Positions 12,799 through 24,428 of a DNA stretch of 64,000 nucleotides are shown here, one piece after another (positions within the stretch are counted from its first letter, which is position 1; the number at the start of each line of letters is the position of its first letter). A program made the translations under genes and the position numbers. Under the pieces are notes generated by a model. The model made no database searches, was not told the DNA's origin, and was given only the letters and a program-made list of their open reading frames with translations. This DNA comes from Fremontodendron californicum. Its lineage: Eukaryota > Streptophyta > Magnoliopsida > Malvales > Malvaceae. The stretch spans positions 12,053,501 through 12,117,500 of the forward strand of contig JAULJL010000005.1 of NCBI GenBank assembly GCA_030761205.1, given 5' to 3'.

Positions 12799-12811
12799 TG
12801 GTAGCGACTCC
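12799..12811 (+). promoter_or_regulatory. Primer-binding site (TGGTAGCGACTCC)
   Basis: One base different from TGGTGGCGACTCC at 42688-42700, the primer site typical of Tat/Ogre-type elements (tRNA-Arg type in Ogre). It lies a few A residues after the LTR end TTTAGCCA. Confidence 0.6.
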
Positions 12812-12952
12812 ATTTCTTTTTCGAGGTTGTTTTCATGCCCTCCTCTTCGTTAAGAGGAATTAAGTCGTCTTTTACTCTATTTTTTTCAATGTCACACTTT
12901 AACGAGCGATGTCTCGCGATAGAGCGTTTCCGACTTTTTAAAGTTGCGACAC

Positions 12953-14848
12953 TTAAAATATAAGATTGCAGCTAATGTTGAATTTGCGAAAGTTAGTGTA
13001 CCGGCTTATTTTGTTTTAAACGTGCAATTTGGTAAGTAGGTGGGAACAAAAAATAAACGAGATGTACATTTATTTGATGCATTAGTGTCACATTGAAATT
13101 AAGTGGAAAAGGCATTCAATTACATTTGGCAGGTTTTATGACTCCAAGACCTTCGGCATTTTTGTTTCTACTTTCCAATGTATACTCGACTCCAATCCAA
13201 ACAATTAATAGCCTCATGTAGATAAGATGGATTTTGACAAATAGCAGTAGATTAGTTCATGGATCGAGTTAGATTGAGTTTGAGTCTGATTTAAGTAGAA
13301 TATTAATAATTTTTGTATTTGTCTAAGCCCGACTCGACCCGAAATATGGGTAAAATTTTGTGATCAGACCCGACTCATACTATCAAAGAGATATCCAGGC
13401 CTAACCCGACCTGTCCAATTTTTTAAGTCTTTTAAACGAGTATGGGAGGTGGTTCCTAAGACCCTTGTATTGGTCAATGACAGCAATAAAGAAACAAGCA
13501 AACCTGACATGGGCGAATTTTGCAGTATCCGCCCCCGCCCCGTCATTGGATTGCTTTGCCCTCGCCCCCCGCACCGTTCCGCCGTGGATGTTGAAATTTT
13601 AATACCATTACCTCCATAGATGTCAGTTACATCCATAACCGTCCCGCTCCGCCCCATTCGATATTTATTAATTATTTTTATTTTTTTCAAATAATAAAGT
13701 ATTGTAAAAAAATAATTTAAATATAAATTCAACATAAACGGGTTTTTAATCTAGGAAGATAAAAAAAATAAAGTTTAGGGTTTAGGTTTACGTTTACGTT
13801 TACGTTTTTAAAAATAAAAATAATAAGTTTAGTTATATTACTTTATTATACTTTTAAAAGCTAAATATTTAAGGTAAAATAATAATTTTAGTATTCGGGA
13901 CGGAGCAGATAATTACAAGAACTACTCTATCTCGTCTTTCAAACAAAAAAAAAAACCGCTCCGCCCCGTTCCGCCTCCATTGTTAAAAAAAAACCTCTCC
14001 ATTCGAAATAAATCGATTCAAAATCAATCGGATGATTCGAGTTTTGCCATCCCCGTACATGCCACAAGTAAAGAAACAAGCAAACAACACCTTTTCAAAT
14101 TAAAACATCCATAAATAAAACGCTTACATAATCTATCCCAAATCCCAAGAAACGAATCTTGACATGACCTTTTTTTTAGTCCCTCTCTTAAGTTTGCTGT
14201 TACCATGAAGCTAAGGCCTTAAGCTGCTATCCATGAACCCAAGGCACTATTTCACTAATAATAACTATTTATTATTATTAAATATAATTATATTTATTAT
14301 ACAATAACATAGGATTTGGGTCGGATCCAGATTTAAAATTCTCTATCTAAGGCTTGGTTCGTTTAGAAAATGAGCTCTAAATTTTGTGCAAACCTATTTT
14401 TAAGGTCTAATATTTTTACTCAAACCTTTCTAAATATCGAGCGGACCTTCGGATTTAGATGAATAACCTGACCCATGAGCAAGTCTAGACAGCAACATGA
14501 CAATTTCTTTTATCATCTCTTTAATATTTGTAACGACGAATTATTTTACATAAAAAAATTATAATATACTCTGAAAAATATTATTATTGTTTTTTATTAT
14601 TTGATATTTAATTTAATTTTCATTGAATTTATTGTTACTAGTGATTCACCTTAATTATGTTTACTTGACAATGTCAAAAATATTTCAATATCACTAAAAG
14701 AATGCTAATGAAAAGTTTAAACAATAATATTCTTATTATTAGATTTAGGAAGAGATAATAGTAATAGAGATAGATTATTGAAAATTGATCTCTTATAAAA
14801 ATAATATATATTTTTTTATTTCTTTAATTTCTTTACCGCTATAAAGTA
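12953..14848. other. Intergenic DNA with degenerate GC-rich repeat pieces
   Basis: No credible gene. GC-rich motifs related to CCCGCCCCG (13530-13660 and 13890-13990) and to ACCCGAC (13325-13420) suggest decayed MITE-like elements, but no terminal repeats could be fixed. Segments 12954-13075 and 14600-14680 are duplicated at 17367-17545. A short TTTAGGG-like run near 13775 is too small to call an interstitial telomere. Confidence 0.5.
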
Positions 14849-15430
14849 TCTATATAAAATAATGAAAGTTATCCCTTCAATCGAAGGGAAAACTTTCATC
14901 AACTGTCTCCCGAATTGCTCGCCAAGTGGCGAGCAATTCCTTAAATTTTTTTTATTTAAAATTTTTAAATATTTTGTATAATATTTATATATTTTTTTTT
15001 ATATTTTAATCATATTTTATATTATATATATATATTGAGACGTTATTAAATCGTATTATATAGATTTTGATATATTCGTGCATTCGTATCGTTTTAATAT
15101 TGTATAGTATTTTTATTTTATTTTTTCGTGTCGTATTCGTGTCATATCCAAAATCTATATAAAATAAATGAAAATTATCCCTTCAATTAAAGGGATAACT
15201 CTCTTCAATTGTGTCCCGAATTGCTCGCCAAGTGGCTAGCAATTCCTTAATTATTTTTTATATTTAAAATTTATAAATATTTGTGTTGTATATATATATA
15301 TATATATTTTGTGTTTTAATCATATTTTATGTATTATATATATATTGACATGTTAATAGTTCTTATTATATAGATTTTGATACATTCGTGCATTCGTATC
15401 GTTTTAGTGTTGTATTGTGTTTTTTTTTTT
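14849..15430. repeat. About 305-bp tandem duplication with a palindromic hairpin in each unit
   Basis: TCTATATAAAAT starts both units (near 14849 and 15154). The units share a TATCCCTTCAAT segment, a hairpin, an AT-rich stretch and an ATTCGTGCATTCGTATCG segment. The first hairpin is perfect: GAATTGCTCGCCA at 14912-14924, two bases, then its inverse TGGCGAGCAATTC at 14927-14939. The second (15218-15245) has one mismatch (TGGCTAGC). Confidence 0.8.
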
Positions 15431-16732
15431 CGTGTCGTATTCGTATAATATCCAAAATTATCAGATCTAATTGTCATTATTCAAATAACTTTCAATTTTG
15501 TGTCACGTTCGTTTTATATAAATTTTGACGTTCGTGTATTCATGTTATTTTTTGTGTCCTGTCGTATTTTAGTTATTTTTTTATGTCATGTTCGTGTGTG
15601 ACACTATTCAAATAACTCCTAATTTTGTTTCACATGTCGTATAATGATTGATTTTTTATTTTATTTTTTTAAAAATAAAGTCATACTAATTTTTTATTTT
15701 TATATTATGGAATAAAAATTTATTGTATTGATAAATTATCGGTAAAAATTAAAATATTGAATAATAATATGAGATGGGTTGATGTAAGTAAATATATATA
15801 TATATTTTTTTAAAAAAAAAAAACTTTAGGTTTTGTAGCAAAAGAAAAAAAAATATTATTATGATTAAATAGTAAAAAGAAAATTATGTTAAATGATGTT
15901 ATAAGCTATGAGTTATTGTATAATAGTTCTTAGGTTTATATTTTTTTTATTTCTTAATATTAATAAAAAATGATGGATATCAATACAATCTAAATGAATT
16001 AAATTTTGATATCCATCTTAACTTTTTTACAGATAATGTACATATAACGGGTTAAATATGTGTATTCATATTGTATTTGTGTTATTTTATATCTATATTT
16101 TACTTTAAAAGTTGTCCTCAAGTTGAGATATTTTGTATAGTTTGTCATAGTAATTCAATTTTAATTCTAAATTCATGTTATTTTTTGTGTCATAATCGTA
16201 TTCAATGTATTGTTAATAACAATAAAACCGAAGCAACGGGAGAATTCAAACACTAGTATTAATAATTTTTTTTCTATTTTTTTCTTAATTAGAATGATTG
16301 TTGATAAGGGAAGGGTATATATTATTAATTAATATTGATGATTGTTGAAAGATATAATATAAATTTAATAAAAAAATTATATATAAAAAAAAAAACGCTA
16401 AGTATCCTAGGTTTGAAGGAGTTTGTTCTTTTAACATTAATGTATCATAGCTTTGATCATTGTTTTCTTTTGAAGTTATTTTCAAACTCAATGATGTAAT
16501 ATTTATATTCTAATTAAATTTCTTTAGTCCACTATATAGTATACTAAATCATCATAAATTTAGCTTGTTTAACTCCGTTAAAAGCATTTTAAATTAACAA
16601 TTTATATACTCAAATATCCATTCACCTTATAATTATAAATACTATTTATTTTAGTAATTCATCTAAATTAAAAATAAAATCACATCAAACCGTGTGAGAT
16701 CATGCCTAATTGAATTAAGCTTTGTAATTAAT
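15431..16732. other. AT-rich intergenic DNA, no gene seen
   Basis: Contains degenerate continuations of the TCGTGTCGTATTCGTG motif family to about 15640, then very AT-rich sequence without supportable features. Confidence 0.55.
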
Positions 16733-17545
16733 ACCTAAAAATCATAACTTTTCTTAATAATACAAATTAATTTGACCATTTATTTCAAAACTTGTAAGCA
16801 TAAAGGGAGCAAATGGGAAATTAAAAAAAATTAAAAATCGATACGATTTATTTCAAAACATGTAAGCATAAAGGGAGCAAATGGGAAATTAACAAAATCT
16901 TAAACCAGATTCGATTAAAATCGATTCTACTAATTTTTTGAGTTAGGATTATAACTTAACATTGTAAAGTAATTAAATTTAAATGTTTCTCTTAAGTTTA
17001 ATGGAAAAAAATCATGTTGGGATTACTCCCAAAAAAATATTAACAAGAGAGACAATCTTTCGTTGAAAATGACATCCAACAAAGCAAGGGAAGTAACAAA
17101 GGGAACAACAAAATGTTCTCCTTAATTTGTAGGAAAAGCTTTTTTTTTCTTTTTTCTAAGCCATCATTTTATTAAAAGATAATTGAGAAGATACAAACAT
17201 CAAAACAGTTTCTGAAACATACATGCATAACATCAAAAAAAGCCTACAAACATGAAGAGCAACCTAGACATGTCTATCTGAAAAAACATATCCGAAATAA
17301 AAAACACTATTTTTACCACATCTGCCTCATATTGATCAAAATATTAATGGTGACGAATTGATTAAAATATAGGATTGCAGCTAAGTTAGTGTACCGGCTT
17401 ATTTTGTTTTAAACGTGCATTTTGGTAGTTAGGTGGGAATGGAACAAAAAATAAACGAGATCATGACTTTTATTTTCATTGAATTTATTGTTACTAGTGA
17501 TTCACCTTAATTATGTTTACTATTGACAATGTCAAAAATACAAAT
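16733..17545. repeat. Compact paralogue of four dispersed blocks from 5.1-14.7 kb
   Basis: Four blocks match in the same order: 16733-16815 to about 5140-5205, 17098-17140 plus 17340-17366 to 9048-9126, 17367-17462 to 12954-13070, and 17470-17545 to 14610-14680. The spacing is 0.8 kb here and 9.5 kb there. A 67-bp tandem repeat (ATTTATTTCAAAAC units) lies at 16785-16900. About 200 bp starting with a T-run at 17140-17340 is extra in this copy and looks like a reverse-oriented poly(A) retro-insertion. Confidence 0.7.
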
Positions 17546-17813
17546 AATAATAAAGGATTATCAATATTGTAAAACCAAAACAATTGCAGCAAGATGGAGT
17601 TGTAAATGCAGTACTTCTAGCATTTTTGAAACGGTTAATGGCCATTTTAACAAATCATTGTCATCTAAGATTTTCTTTAAGGAATTACATGTGTCTCTTT
17701 TAAAAAATCTTTTCCCCTTTTAGAAAAAGAAAAAGAATAAATCCTTTGGCAATTTGTACACATGTAAATGTTATAATAAGTGAATGGTTGTCGTTTTTTG
17801 CTCGACAAACTAG

Positions 17814-17821
17814 TATATATA
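17814..17821 (+). promoter_or_regulatory. TATA box of the jasmonate-induced-protein-like gene
   Basis: TATATATA lies 112 bp upstream of the ATG at 17926, in TAGTATATATAGATG context. Transcription would start around 17845-17855, giving a 5' leader of about 75 nt. No upstream ATG precedes the start in good context. Confidence 0.55.
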
Positions 17822-17925
17822 GATGATAGATGTGCTAGTCTCAACATATATGCACAAACACGACAGCTACAAGGAATTGAAGAAGATCAGCTAGCTTTCC
17901 CTTTCCTAGAGAATTGAACACTAAC

Positions 17926-18760
17926 ATGGCTCAAGTCACCACCACCATTTGTAGTGTTAAAAACGTTACAAGCTCTGGCATCATATATCAGATTTCCAAT
18001 GATTGGCAAGGAAGTATTGGAGCTGGCGGTCTCGGCTCTTACCCTAGCCAAATCCTGTCTAATGCTACAGCTACTTTTCAACATGTTGGAAATCAAAATG
18101 GGTCACAAGGAGCTACTGTGTATCGCATCACAATTTTTTTTTTGAAAAGCATGATTTATTGCAAAAAAAGATGTCCTTTTTACAAACCAGAAAACAGCAT
18201 GCTGCAAACAAAACTAGGGACTATAAAACAACAAATCTGACACCCTATTAACACCAGATTTGGCTAGCTTATCAGCCTCACCATTAGCCTCCCTCAAAAT
18301 ATGAACAATTTCCCAGTTTTGAACCGCAGTTCGAACAAACTCTAGAGATCTTATAATTCTCGAAATCCGCCATGGGGCTCTACTCGGATTCCTAACCCAA
18401 GTATCGCATCACAATTGGCACTAACAAAGCCTATGACGTATTACTAGCTTGGTTCAACCAGCCCAATTCTCCTAATAAGGTATGTAATACTAATAATAAT
18501 GATCTCTACTTCTTAACCAAAACAAAGAAAAAAAAAACTATAATTAAATAAATGTAACACTTCACTTGTATAACGCATTGCAGGCCTATACTTTGGTTGA
18601 TCAAGCTGGCGCCTTTACAACCGATCGTTGGGCTGCAATTTTTAATGCACTGATAAGTTCTAGCAACAAGAGCAGCAGTGCACTGGGAGGAATCACCTCA
18701 GAAGTTCAAATTGGGGATGGAAATTTCCCAACATTTTCGGCAACAATTACTTCTGCTTAA
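17926..18760 (+). pseudogene. 23-kDa jasmonate-induced-protein-like gene, disrupted by a LINE fragment
   Basis: The ATG at 17926 (AACATGGCT context) opens a frame beginning MAQVTTTICSVKNVTSSG. Exon 1 is 17926-18135 plus 18417-18479, split by a 265-bp insertion. The intron 18480-18583 has GT/AG ends (GTATGT...TTGCAG) in phase 0, and exon 2 is 18584-18760, ending TAA. Ignoring the insertion, the product is 149 residues. It has an ISNDW-x-GxIG segment, an AWFNQP segment, a DRWAAIFNAL helix and a closing EVQIGDGNFPTFSA strand. This layout resembles the plant 23-kDa jasmonate-induced/stress proteins, whose biochemical role is not settled. No signal peptide is evident. Read through the insertion, the frame stops at 18238, losing the C-terminal half, so the allele is probably null unless the insert is spliced out. 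Family assignment is from memory of motifs and is moderate. Confidence 0.55.
18136..18400 (-). mobile_element. 5'-truncated plant LINE (L1-like) insertion
   Basis: The insert is bounded by 16-bp direct repeats GTATCGCATCACAATT (18120-18135 and 18401-18416) and begins with a T-run on the plus strand, which is the poly(A) tail of a minus-strand insert. Read on the minus strand, it encodes HILREANGEADKLAKSGV, the typical C-terminal end of the RNase H domain of plant LINEs, then a stop and a short 3' UTR. Long variable target duplications, a poly(A) tail and 5' truncation are hallmarks of target-primed reverse transcription. Confidence 0.85.
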
Positions 18761-20897
18761 TTGTTGATGTAATAGGCTGTCAAAATTACTAAGTAAATAA
18801 AGTGCCCTGTGCATGCACTAGCAGTAGCAGTAGCACTAGCACTACTAGTAGTCTATTCCGATCTAGACTATTAGACTGAATTTGGCAGCCATTAATCCAC
18901 TACCTGTTTATGTGTTTGTTGTGTGTTATGCAATAATATTTTTGTTTTCTACATAGAGCAAAGCCCTACTTCATCTGCAGCCATTTGCAACATGTTTTCT
19001 TTGCAACTTAACGGATATGTTCTCTCTCATTACCACAAATTCAAATTTCATGTATCATACTATGCACCACATAACAATTGGAAAGCAGATAAAATGACAA
19101 ATTTAAAAATATACCATCCAAATACTATTTTTGGATACAAAATTAAACAGGATAGGATTAGGATTTAATTTGAATTGCTTCACACGACAAGGTGCTAGGT
19201 TTGGTTTATAACTCAGTCTTTATTCTTTCTCCTCTATTTTTTTTTTCTTTTTTTTTTTTTTACCAAAACTTAACATTGTTTTACTCAAATTTAAAAATTA
19301 TCTTGTATCATAACGTTTTTTTGAAAGTTTAATCATATTTTTTTTGTTTAAAAATATTCTAGAAACGATCAAAGAAAAAATGTCAAAACTTGAGTTTGGT
19401 CTCTTTACTATCTCAATTTTACTATTTTAATCCATGTACTTCAATTTTAACTCAACAATTTTTTACTCAAATTTTAAAAAGTCCAATCAGTAGATCATAC
19501 TGCTTGTAACATTTTAGAAAAATTATCTTGTATCAAAACATTTTTTTGAAAGTTTAATCATAATTTTTTTGTTTAAAAATATTCAAGAAGAAAAGATAAA
19601 AGAAAAAAAAAATGCCAAAACTTGAATTTGGTCCTTTTATTATCTCAATTTTGCGATTTTAATGCATGTACTTCATTTTTAATGAATTTAATCTCTGTAT
19701 TTCTTTTAAAATTTTATTTAAGAACAATTAATAACTGTTTTAAAACTTTACAATTAAATTCTATCACGTTGACGTTTATTGAGGATATCAAGAATTTTAA
19801 ATAATCATTGTTATTTGATTAAAATAAAATATGATATTTTTGGACAAATATGTGTCACATAATCAAGAAATTAATGCACCTCAACCTACCAAGTAATCAT
19901 TAAAATCCACTTCCTCCCAATTAAAGGTAATATTTGAAAATGTTATCTATTGTGGTTAAATCGATTTTTAATAATAGTACATACACTAAATTCATTAAAA
20001 CTAGAAATAGGACCGTGTTATTCGATCTATTCAAGAATCGAGTTACCTGAAAACATACAAAATATTTTTGTAAGAAACTAGTTGATCTCCTCCGCATGTT
20101 GGTAGGAGATTAAATTTTACAATATAGATTCGAAAAATTATATATGTAATTTATTTTTTAAAAATAATTATATTTTTGTATGAATTAACATATATTAGAT
20201 TTGCCTTTCATTAGAAGATAAAAAAAAATATATATATTAAAGAACAATAGCAATTCAAAAAATTTCAACTAATCACATGGTAAAAGAATGATCATAACAG
20301 TATAATCATCAATCTTGTGTTGTTCCTGTACATGTATAGTCACTGCATTGTTTTATACACAGAGATAATAACATTTATAGGATCAATTTATACATACCAA
20401 ATGGTAATTGCATACTTTATCATGCTCCAAAATGGTAATTACAAGTTATAACATTAAAATAAATTAATAATTTATGTTATAGTTATTATTTTTACAAATT
20501 AATATTTTTTAAAATAAAACTATACTTAATTTAAGTTCGGGTCATTTCGGGTTCGGGTCACTTCAGGTTCGGATAATTGTGGGTTGGATCATTTCGGGTT
20601 CGGGACACTTTCGGGTTTGGGTTGTTGACTTTTCTGGTCAAATCAGATTGGGTTGGGTTTGAGTTCGGGTGGGTTGGTTAGAGTTTTCGGATTCAGGTCA
20701 AAATTGGCAGGTCTAATCTTAATTTATTCTTTGATTTTATTAATTGTTAATTATGTAAAAAGAAAAATACATTATGTAAATTGTTTTTTTTTTTAAATCT
20801 CATTTACTATTATAATTTTCGAAAGTTTATCATCCATAATTAAACTCTAATTATCCTAAAATATTTTAGAATCAAATTGTAAAATAACAAATATACA
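18761..20897. repeat. Intergenic DNA with a 235-bp tandem duplication and GGGTTCGGG-rich block
   Basis: The 3' flank of the gene runs to about 18950. Two related units at about 19310-19480 and 19545-19690 share TTTTTTTGAAAGTTTAATCAT, AAAATATTC and TATCTCAATTTT segments. At 20525-20715 a TTCGGGTTCGGGTCA-type repeat resembles degenerate MITE sequence. No gene is supported. Confidence 0.55.
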
Positions 20898-21030
20898 TGT
20901 AGACACCTAATTTTGTCCGGCCACCCCCTAAACCAGGTAAATTCTTCCTTGTACTTTTTTAGAATGCAGAAAATCTCTTCTCATCTTGCAGATGGTCCTC
21001 CAAGACTTGTGATTCAGAGTTCAGCATGAA

Positions 21031-21107
21031 AAGTCAATCCGAAAAAAGTCAACTCTGAAAAATCAACCCCGAAAAGTTAACCATTGAAAAGTCAATCCTT
21101 AGTCAAA
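21031..21107. promoter_or_regulatory. W-box core cluster in Tat/Ogre-like 5' LTR
   Basis: Four AGTCAA motifs (TTGACT on the minus strand) lie within 77 bp, at the same LTR position as the clusters at 3741-3810 and 60131-60202. Conservation across three diverged LTRs is the main support. Confidence 0.4.
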
Positions 21108-23963
21108 ATCAAGATTTAAAGTTGAATTGAACAATGGCGAAAGAATTTTGACAATCCGAGATCTACAACGAAAGATATGGAGTTCGGAAGATGGGTGGGG
21201 AAATTGAGTGTAGGGGAAGACCTAATCCGGCAAATTTGGGAAAAACTGCAAAGATGGCCCAATTTGGTAAAATTGAAGCCCCCAATTGACAAAGGATGAA
21301 TAAAGAAAAATAGCCCAAGGCCCAGTCTGAAATGGATCCCAAGGAAGAGCCGATTAGAGCAAAAACGGAAAAACGAAAAAATTGCCGAGTTTGAAAAGGG
21401 GAAAACTAAATCGGAGAGGAATTCAAATGTACAAATTGGGCATTTTCGGACCAACTCAAAATCAATATAGGACAAAGGAAGTGGAAAAAGAAAATCCAAA
21501 AATCGGACCCGTTTTGAGTAAAACCGAGGTTTCGGAGGTTGAAGGGCATTCTCAGAAAATTCAGAAGATAATTCCGGGACAAATAGAAAATGAGCTCAAA
21601 AAATTATGAAAACTTTCACATATGAGTTTCATAATTTTTGGAAGATATTGGTGAAGGAAATCCGGAATCGGAGCTCATTTGAAAAATGGCAAAGTTTGGG
21701 TGCACTCAGCCGAAAATCCAGAAGATAATTCTGGGAAAAATAGCAAACGAGCTCGAAAAATTATGAAAACTTCCAGATCTGAGTTTTATAATTTTTGGAA
21801 GAGATCGGTGAAGAAAAATCCAGAATCGGAGTTCATTTGAAGAATGGCAAAGTTCGGGTGCACTAAGCCGAAATTTTAGAAGATAATTCCAGAAAAAATA
21901 GCAAACGAGCTCCAAAAATTATGAAAACTTTCAGATCTGAGTTTCATAATTTTTGGAATATATCGGTGAATAAAAATCCGGAATCGGTGTTCATTTGAAA
22001 AATGGCAAAGTTCGGGTGCACTAAGCCGAAATTCCAGAAGATAATTCCGAGAAAAATAGCAAACGAGCTCCAAAAGTTTTGAAAACTTCCAGATCCCAAT
22101 TTTATATTTTTTGGAAGAGATTGGTGAAGAAAAATCCAGAATCGGAGTTCAAATGAAAAAGGTGAATTTTGGGTGCCCTAAACCGAAAAATCCAAGAGAA
22201 AATTTCGAGAAAAACAGGAAACGAGCTCGAAAAATTCTGAAAATATCCAGATCTCAATATATTATTTATTTGGATGGATTGGAGAAAGAAAAACCGGATT
22301 TGGGGTCCGTTTGCAATAAATCAAGTTTGAGGGACAAAATGCAATTTTACCGAAGAAACTGAAAAAAGGCCAATTTGCAATTAAAAAAATATGAAAGATG
22401 AAGGAATTGCTGGGATGTTCTAGGCCCTTGGCTGGTCAGCTCATGAATGAAGGGTGAGATTTGATTAAATCCATCTAATGGTCACTATCAAATTGCAAGA
22501 TGCCATTTTTAATGTCATGAAAATATCTTGTCCATCTAATGGCCTAGGTGCTTGGTAAAAAGATGAGTACATCCTTCAAGGGCCAAGATCAAAAGGCAAG
22601 ATGTCATTTTTATTGTCATGAAAATATCTTTGATCCAAGGGCTTAGATGGTTGGAAGAAAAGAGGAGCAAATCCATCCAAGGGCTAAAAAATAATAAGAG
22701 CACACACTCTAATCTTCCTAAGGGGGCCGGCCATTCAAGAAAGAAAGGAGGTTAGATTTTTCAAGGTAGTAGCAAGAAAGGAGAGAAAAGGGAGAGGAAA
22801 AAAAAGTAAAAAAAAAAGGAAAAAATAAGGCATTCTCTTACTACTCTTTGATTTGGAAAGCTAAAGCAAGGTAGCTATTTTCCTCCATGCTTTGTTCATA
22901 TGATTTTGTTATTCCTTTATGATTTTCATATTTATTTTATTTTCTTTTATGAAATAAAATTGTTTTTCAAAACAAGTTCCAAAAGATTTCTTCTTCTTTT
23001 CATCAAATAACTAAGTTGTCAAACTTTTTCTACATGTTTTTCACACTAGCCGAAACCTAACTTGTGTTGTTGTGCTTGTTCTTGCTTGATATCTCTTGCT
23101 TGGCTGGTTGTGGTAGGATAGATCTCCCTATTTGTTGCTTCATGCTCATGCATTCATCTTATCCCCACTTGATTTTTGACTTAAGCCAACTAATGGTTCA
23201 AAGCCAAGCTCTCATGAGCATGCTTGTGGAAAAATGAAAAGTTGTGCAAGTTGGATTTTTTGATTTTTCTCACCATGCGTTCCTTGCCCAAATTTGAAGA
23301 TTTTTTAACCACAGGTTGTAGACCCTTTAAGGACCCTCTAGTATTTTTTTTTATTTATTTTTGGATTTTTCTATCAAAGGTTTAAAAATAGATTTTGATA
23401 ACAGTTTTAATCTCACTGTCTTAATTTTGGGTAAAATTCAGTCATAGTATCCATACTCCAAAAATTAAGCTGATTTTTTCCCATAGAGGTAAACATGTCC
23501 TAGGTCTACCCTATTTTTTTTTTAGAATTTTCTAAAATTTTTTAGGAGGGCAAAAAAATAGGTTTTCAAAACTCCCTAAGGATTTAGACAAAATAGTTTT
23601 TTACTCACTGTCTTAATTTTGGGTAAAAATCGGTGATAACTCGTATAATTATATAGTTTTTAGTTATGTTTTATTAATGTTTTGTGTCAAATACGAGTTA
23701 TTATTGTTTAGTCTAATTGTGTTTATGATCTTTTATATTTTTATGTATTTTGGTGTTTTTCACAAGTTTCTTTGAGTGATTTCAGATTACTAGAATTAAG
23801 GGCAAATCCAGTTCAGTTTCAGTTCCGACACCTTTTGCCATATCAGCTATATCTCGAGTTTCACTGAAGCAATAAGGCTGAAATTTGTAGCCATGCAAAG
23901 CTAAGAGGCATATCTATCTTTTTCATGTTTTACACTTCTTAAAACGGAGTCGTTTTCCCTAGC

Positions 23964-24354
23964 GAAATCGACCATCAAGTTGGCTGATGTGCAATGACGT
24001 CTGTGCTGACATGTTTTCGTATTATGCCCATATCTTCTTATCCACATCAGCAAATGAGCTGATTCCAACGGCTATGGTTCCGTAACTGATAGGGGAACCT
24101 TTGTCTAGAAGACCATGTGATCAGATCAGGCCTCCAATATTGAAGAAATCGACCATCAAGGTGGCTGATGTGTAATGACGTCTGTGCTGACATGTTTTCG
24201 TATTTTGCCCATATCTGCTTAACCACATCAGAAAATGAGCTGATTCCAATGGCTATGGTTCCGTAACTGATAGGGGAACCTTTTTCTGGAAGACCATGTG
24301 ATCAGATCAGGCCTCCAATATTGACGAAATCGACCATCAAGTTGGCTGATCAAA
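23964..24354 (+). promoter_or_regulatory. 181-bp tandem duplication in U3 carrying TGACGTC motifs
   Basis: Units start GAAATCGACC at 23964, 24145 and (partial) 24326. Each full unit holds TGACGTC (23995-24001 and 24176-24182), an ACGT-core site of the kind bound by TGA/bZIP factors. The unit lies directly upstream of the TATA box. The 9.9-kb sister element has only one unit. The copy in the 3' LTR is at 35487-35877. Confidence 0.6.
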
Positions 24355-24420
24355 ATCGTCATATACCTACCTTTGAAATTTGTAAAGCTTGTCTCTTGTC
24401 ATTTAGCCCTCCAAAATGTG

Positions 24421-24428
24421 TATAAATA
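24421..24428 (+). promoter_or_regulatory. TATA box of LTR promoter
   Basis: TATAAATAGAGGG context, conserved in the 3' LTR (35944-35951) and in both LTRs of the sister element (45217-45224, 53602-53609). Confidence 0.75.

Larger units (their letters stand above)
9127..12952 (+). mobile_element. Truncated Tat/Ogre-like LTR plus primer-binding site and start of leader
   Basis: From about 9590 this aligns with the 3' half of the LTR split at 22700-23630/37181-42678: the GGCCGGCC segment, the TTGATTTGGAAAGCTA block, the CATG-rich minisatellite and the ATTCAACGCACGTG block. It ends in TTTAGCCA followed by a tRNA-type primer-binding site at 12799-12811 and about 140 bp of leader. The 5' part of the LTR, including TGTAGACACC, is missing. 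TTAAA occurs at both edges (9122-9126, 12953-12957), and the paralogous sequence at 17345-17380 lacks the whole block. Either a truncated insertion or an insertion followed by deletion fits. Confidence 0.6.

Noticed and set aside
9122..12957. Complete solo LTR with TTAAA target duplication
   Set aside because: The left edge lacks the LTR start TGTAGACACC and the right edge runs past the primer-binding site into leader, so it is not a solo LTR; TTAAA may be chance or deletion microhomology.
13364..13735. 123-codon minus-strand frame
   Set aside because: Composed of GC-rich MITE-like motifs with no domain or conserved start; probably chance.
13770..13812. Interstitial telomere repeat (TTTAGGG-like)
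   Set aside because: Only about two units, followed by TTTACG variants; within chance expectation for AT-rich DNA.
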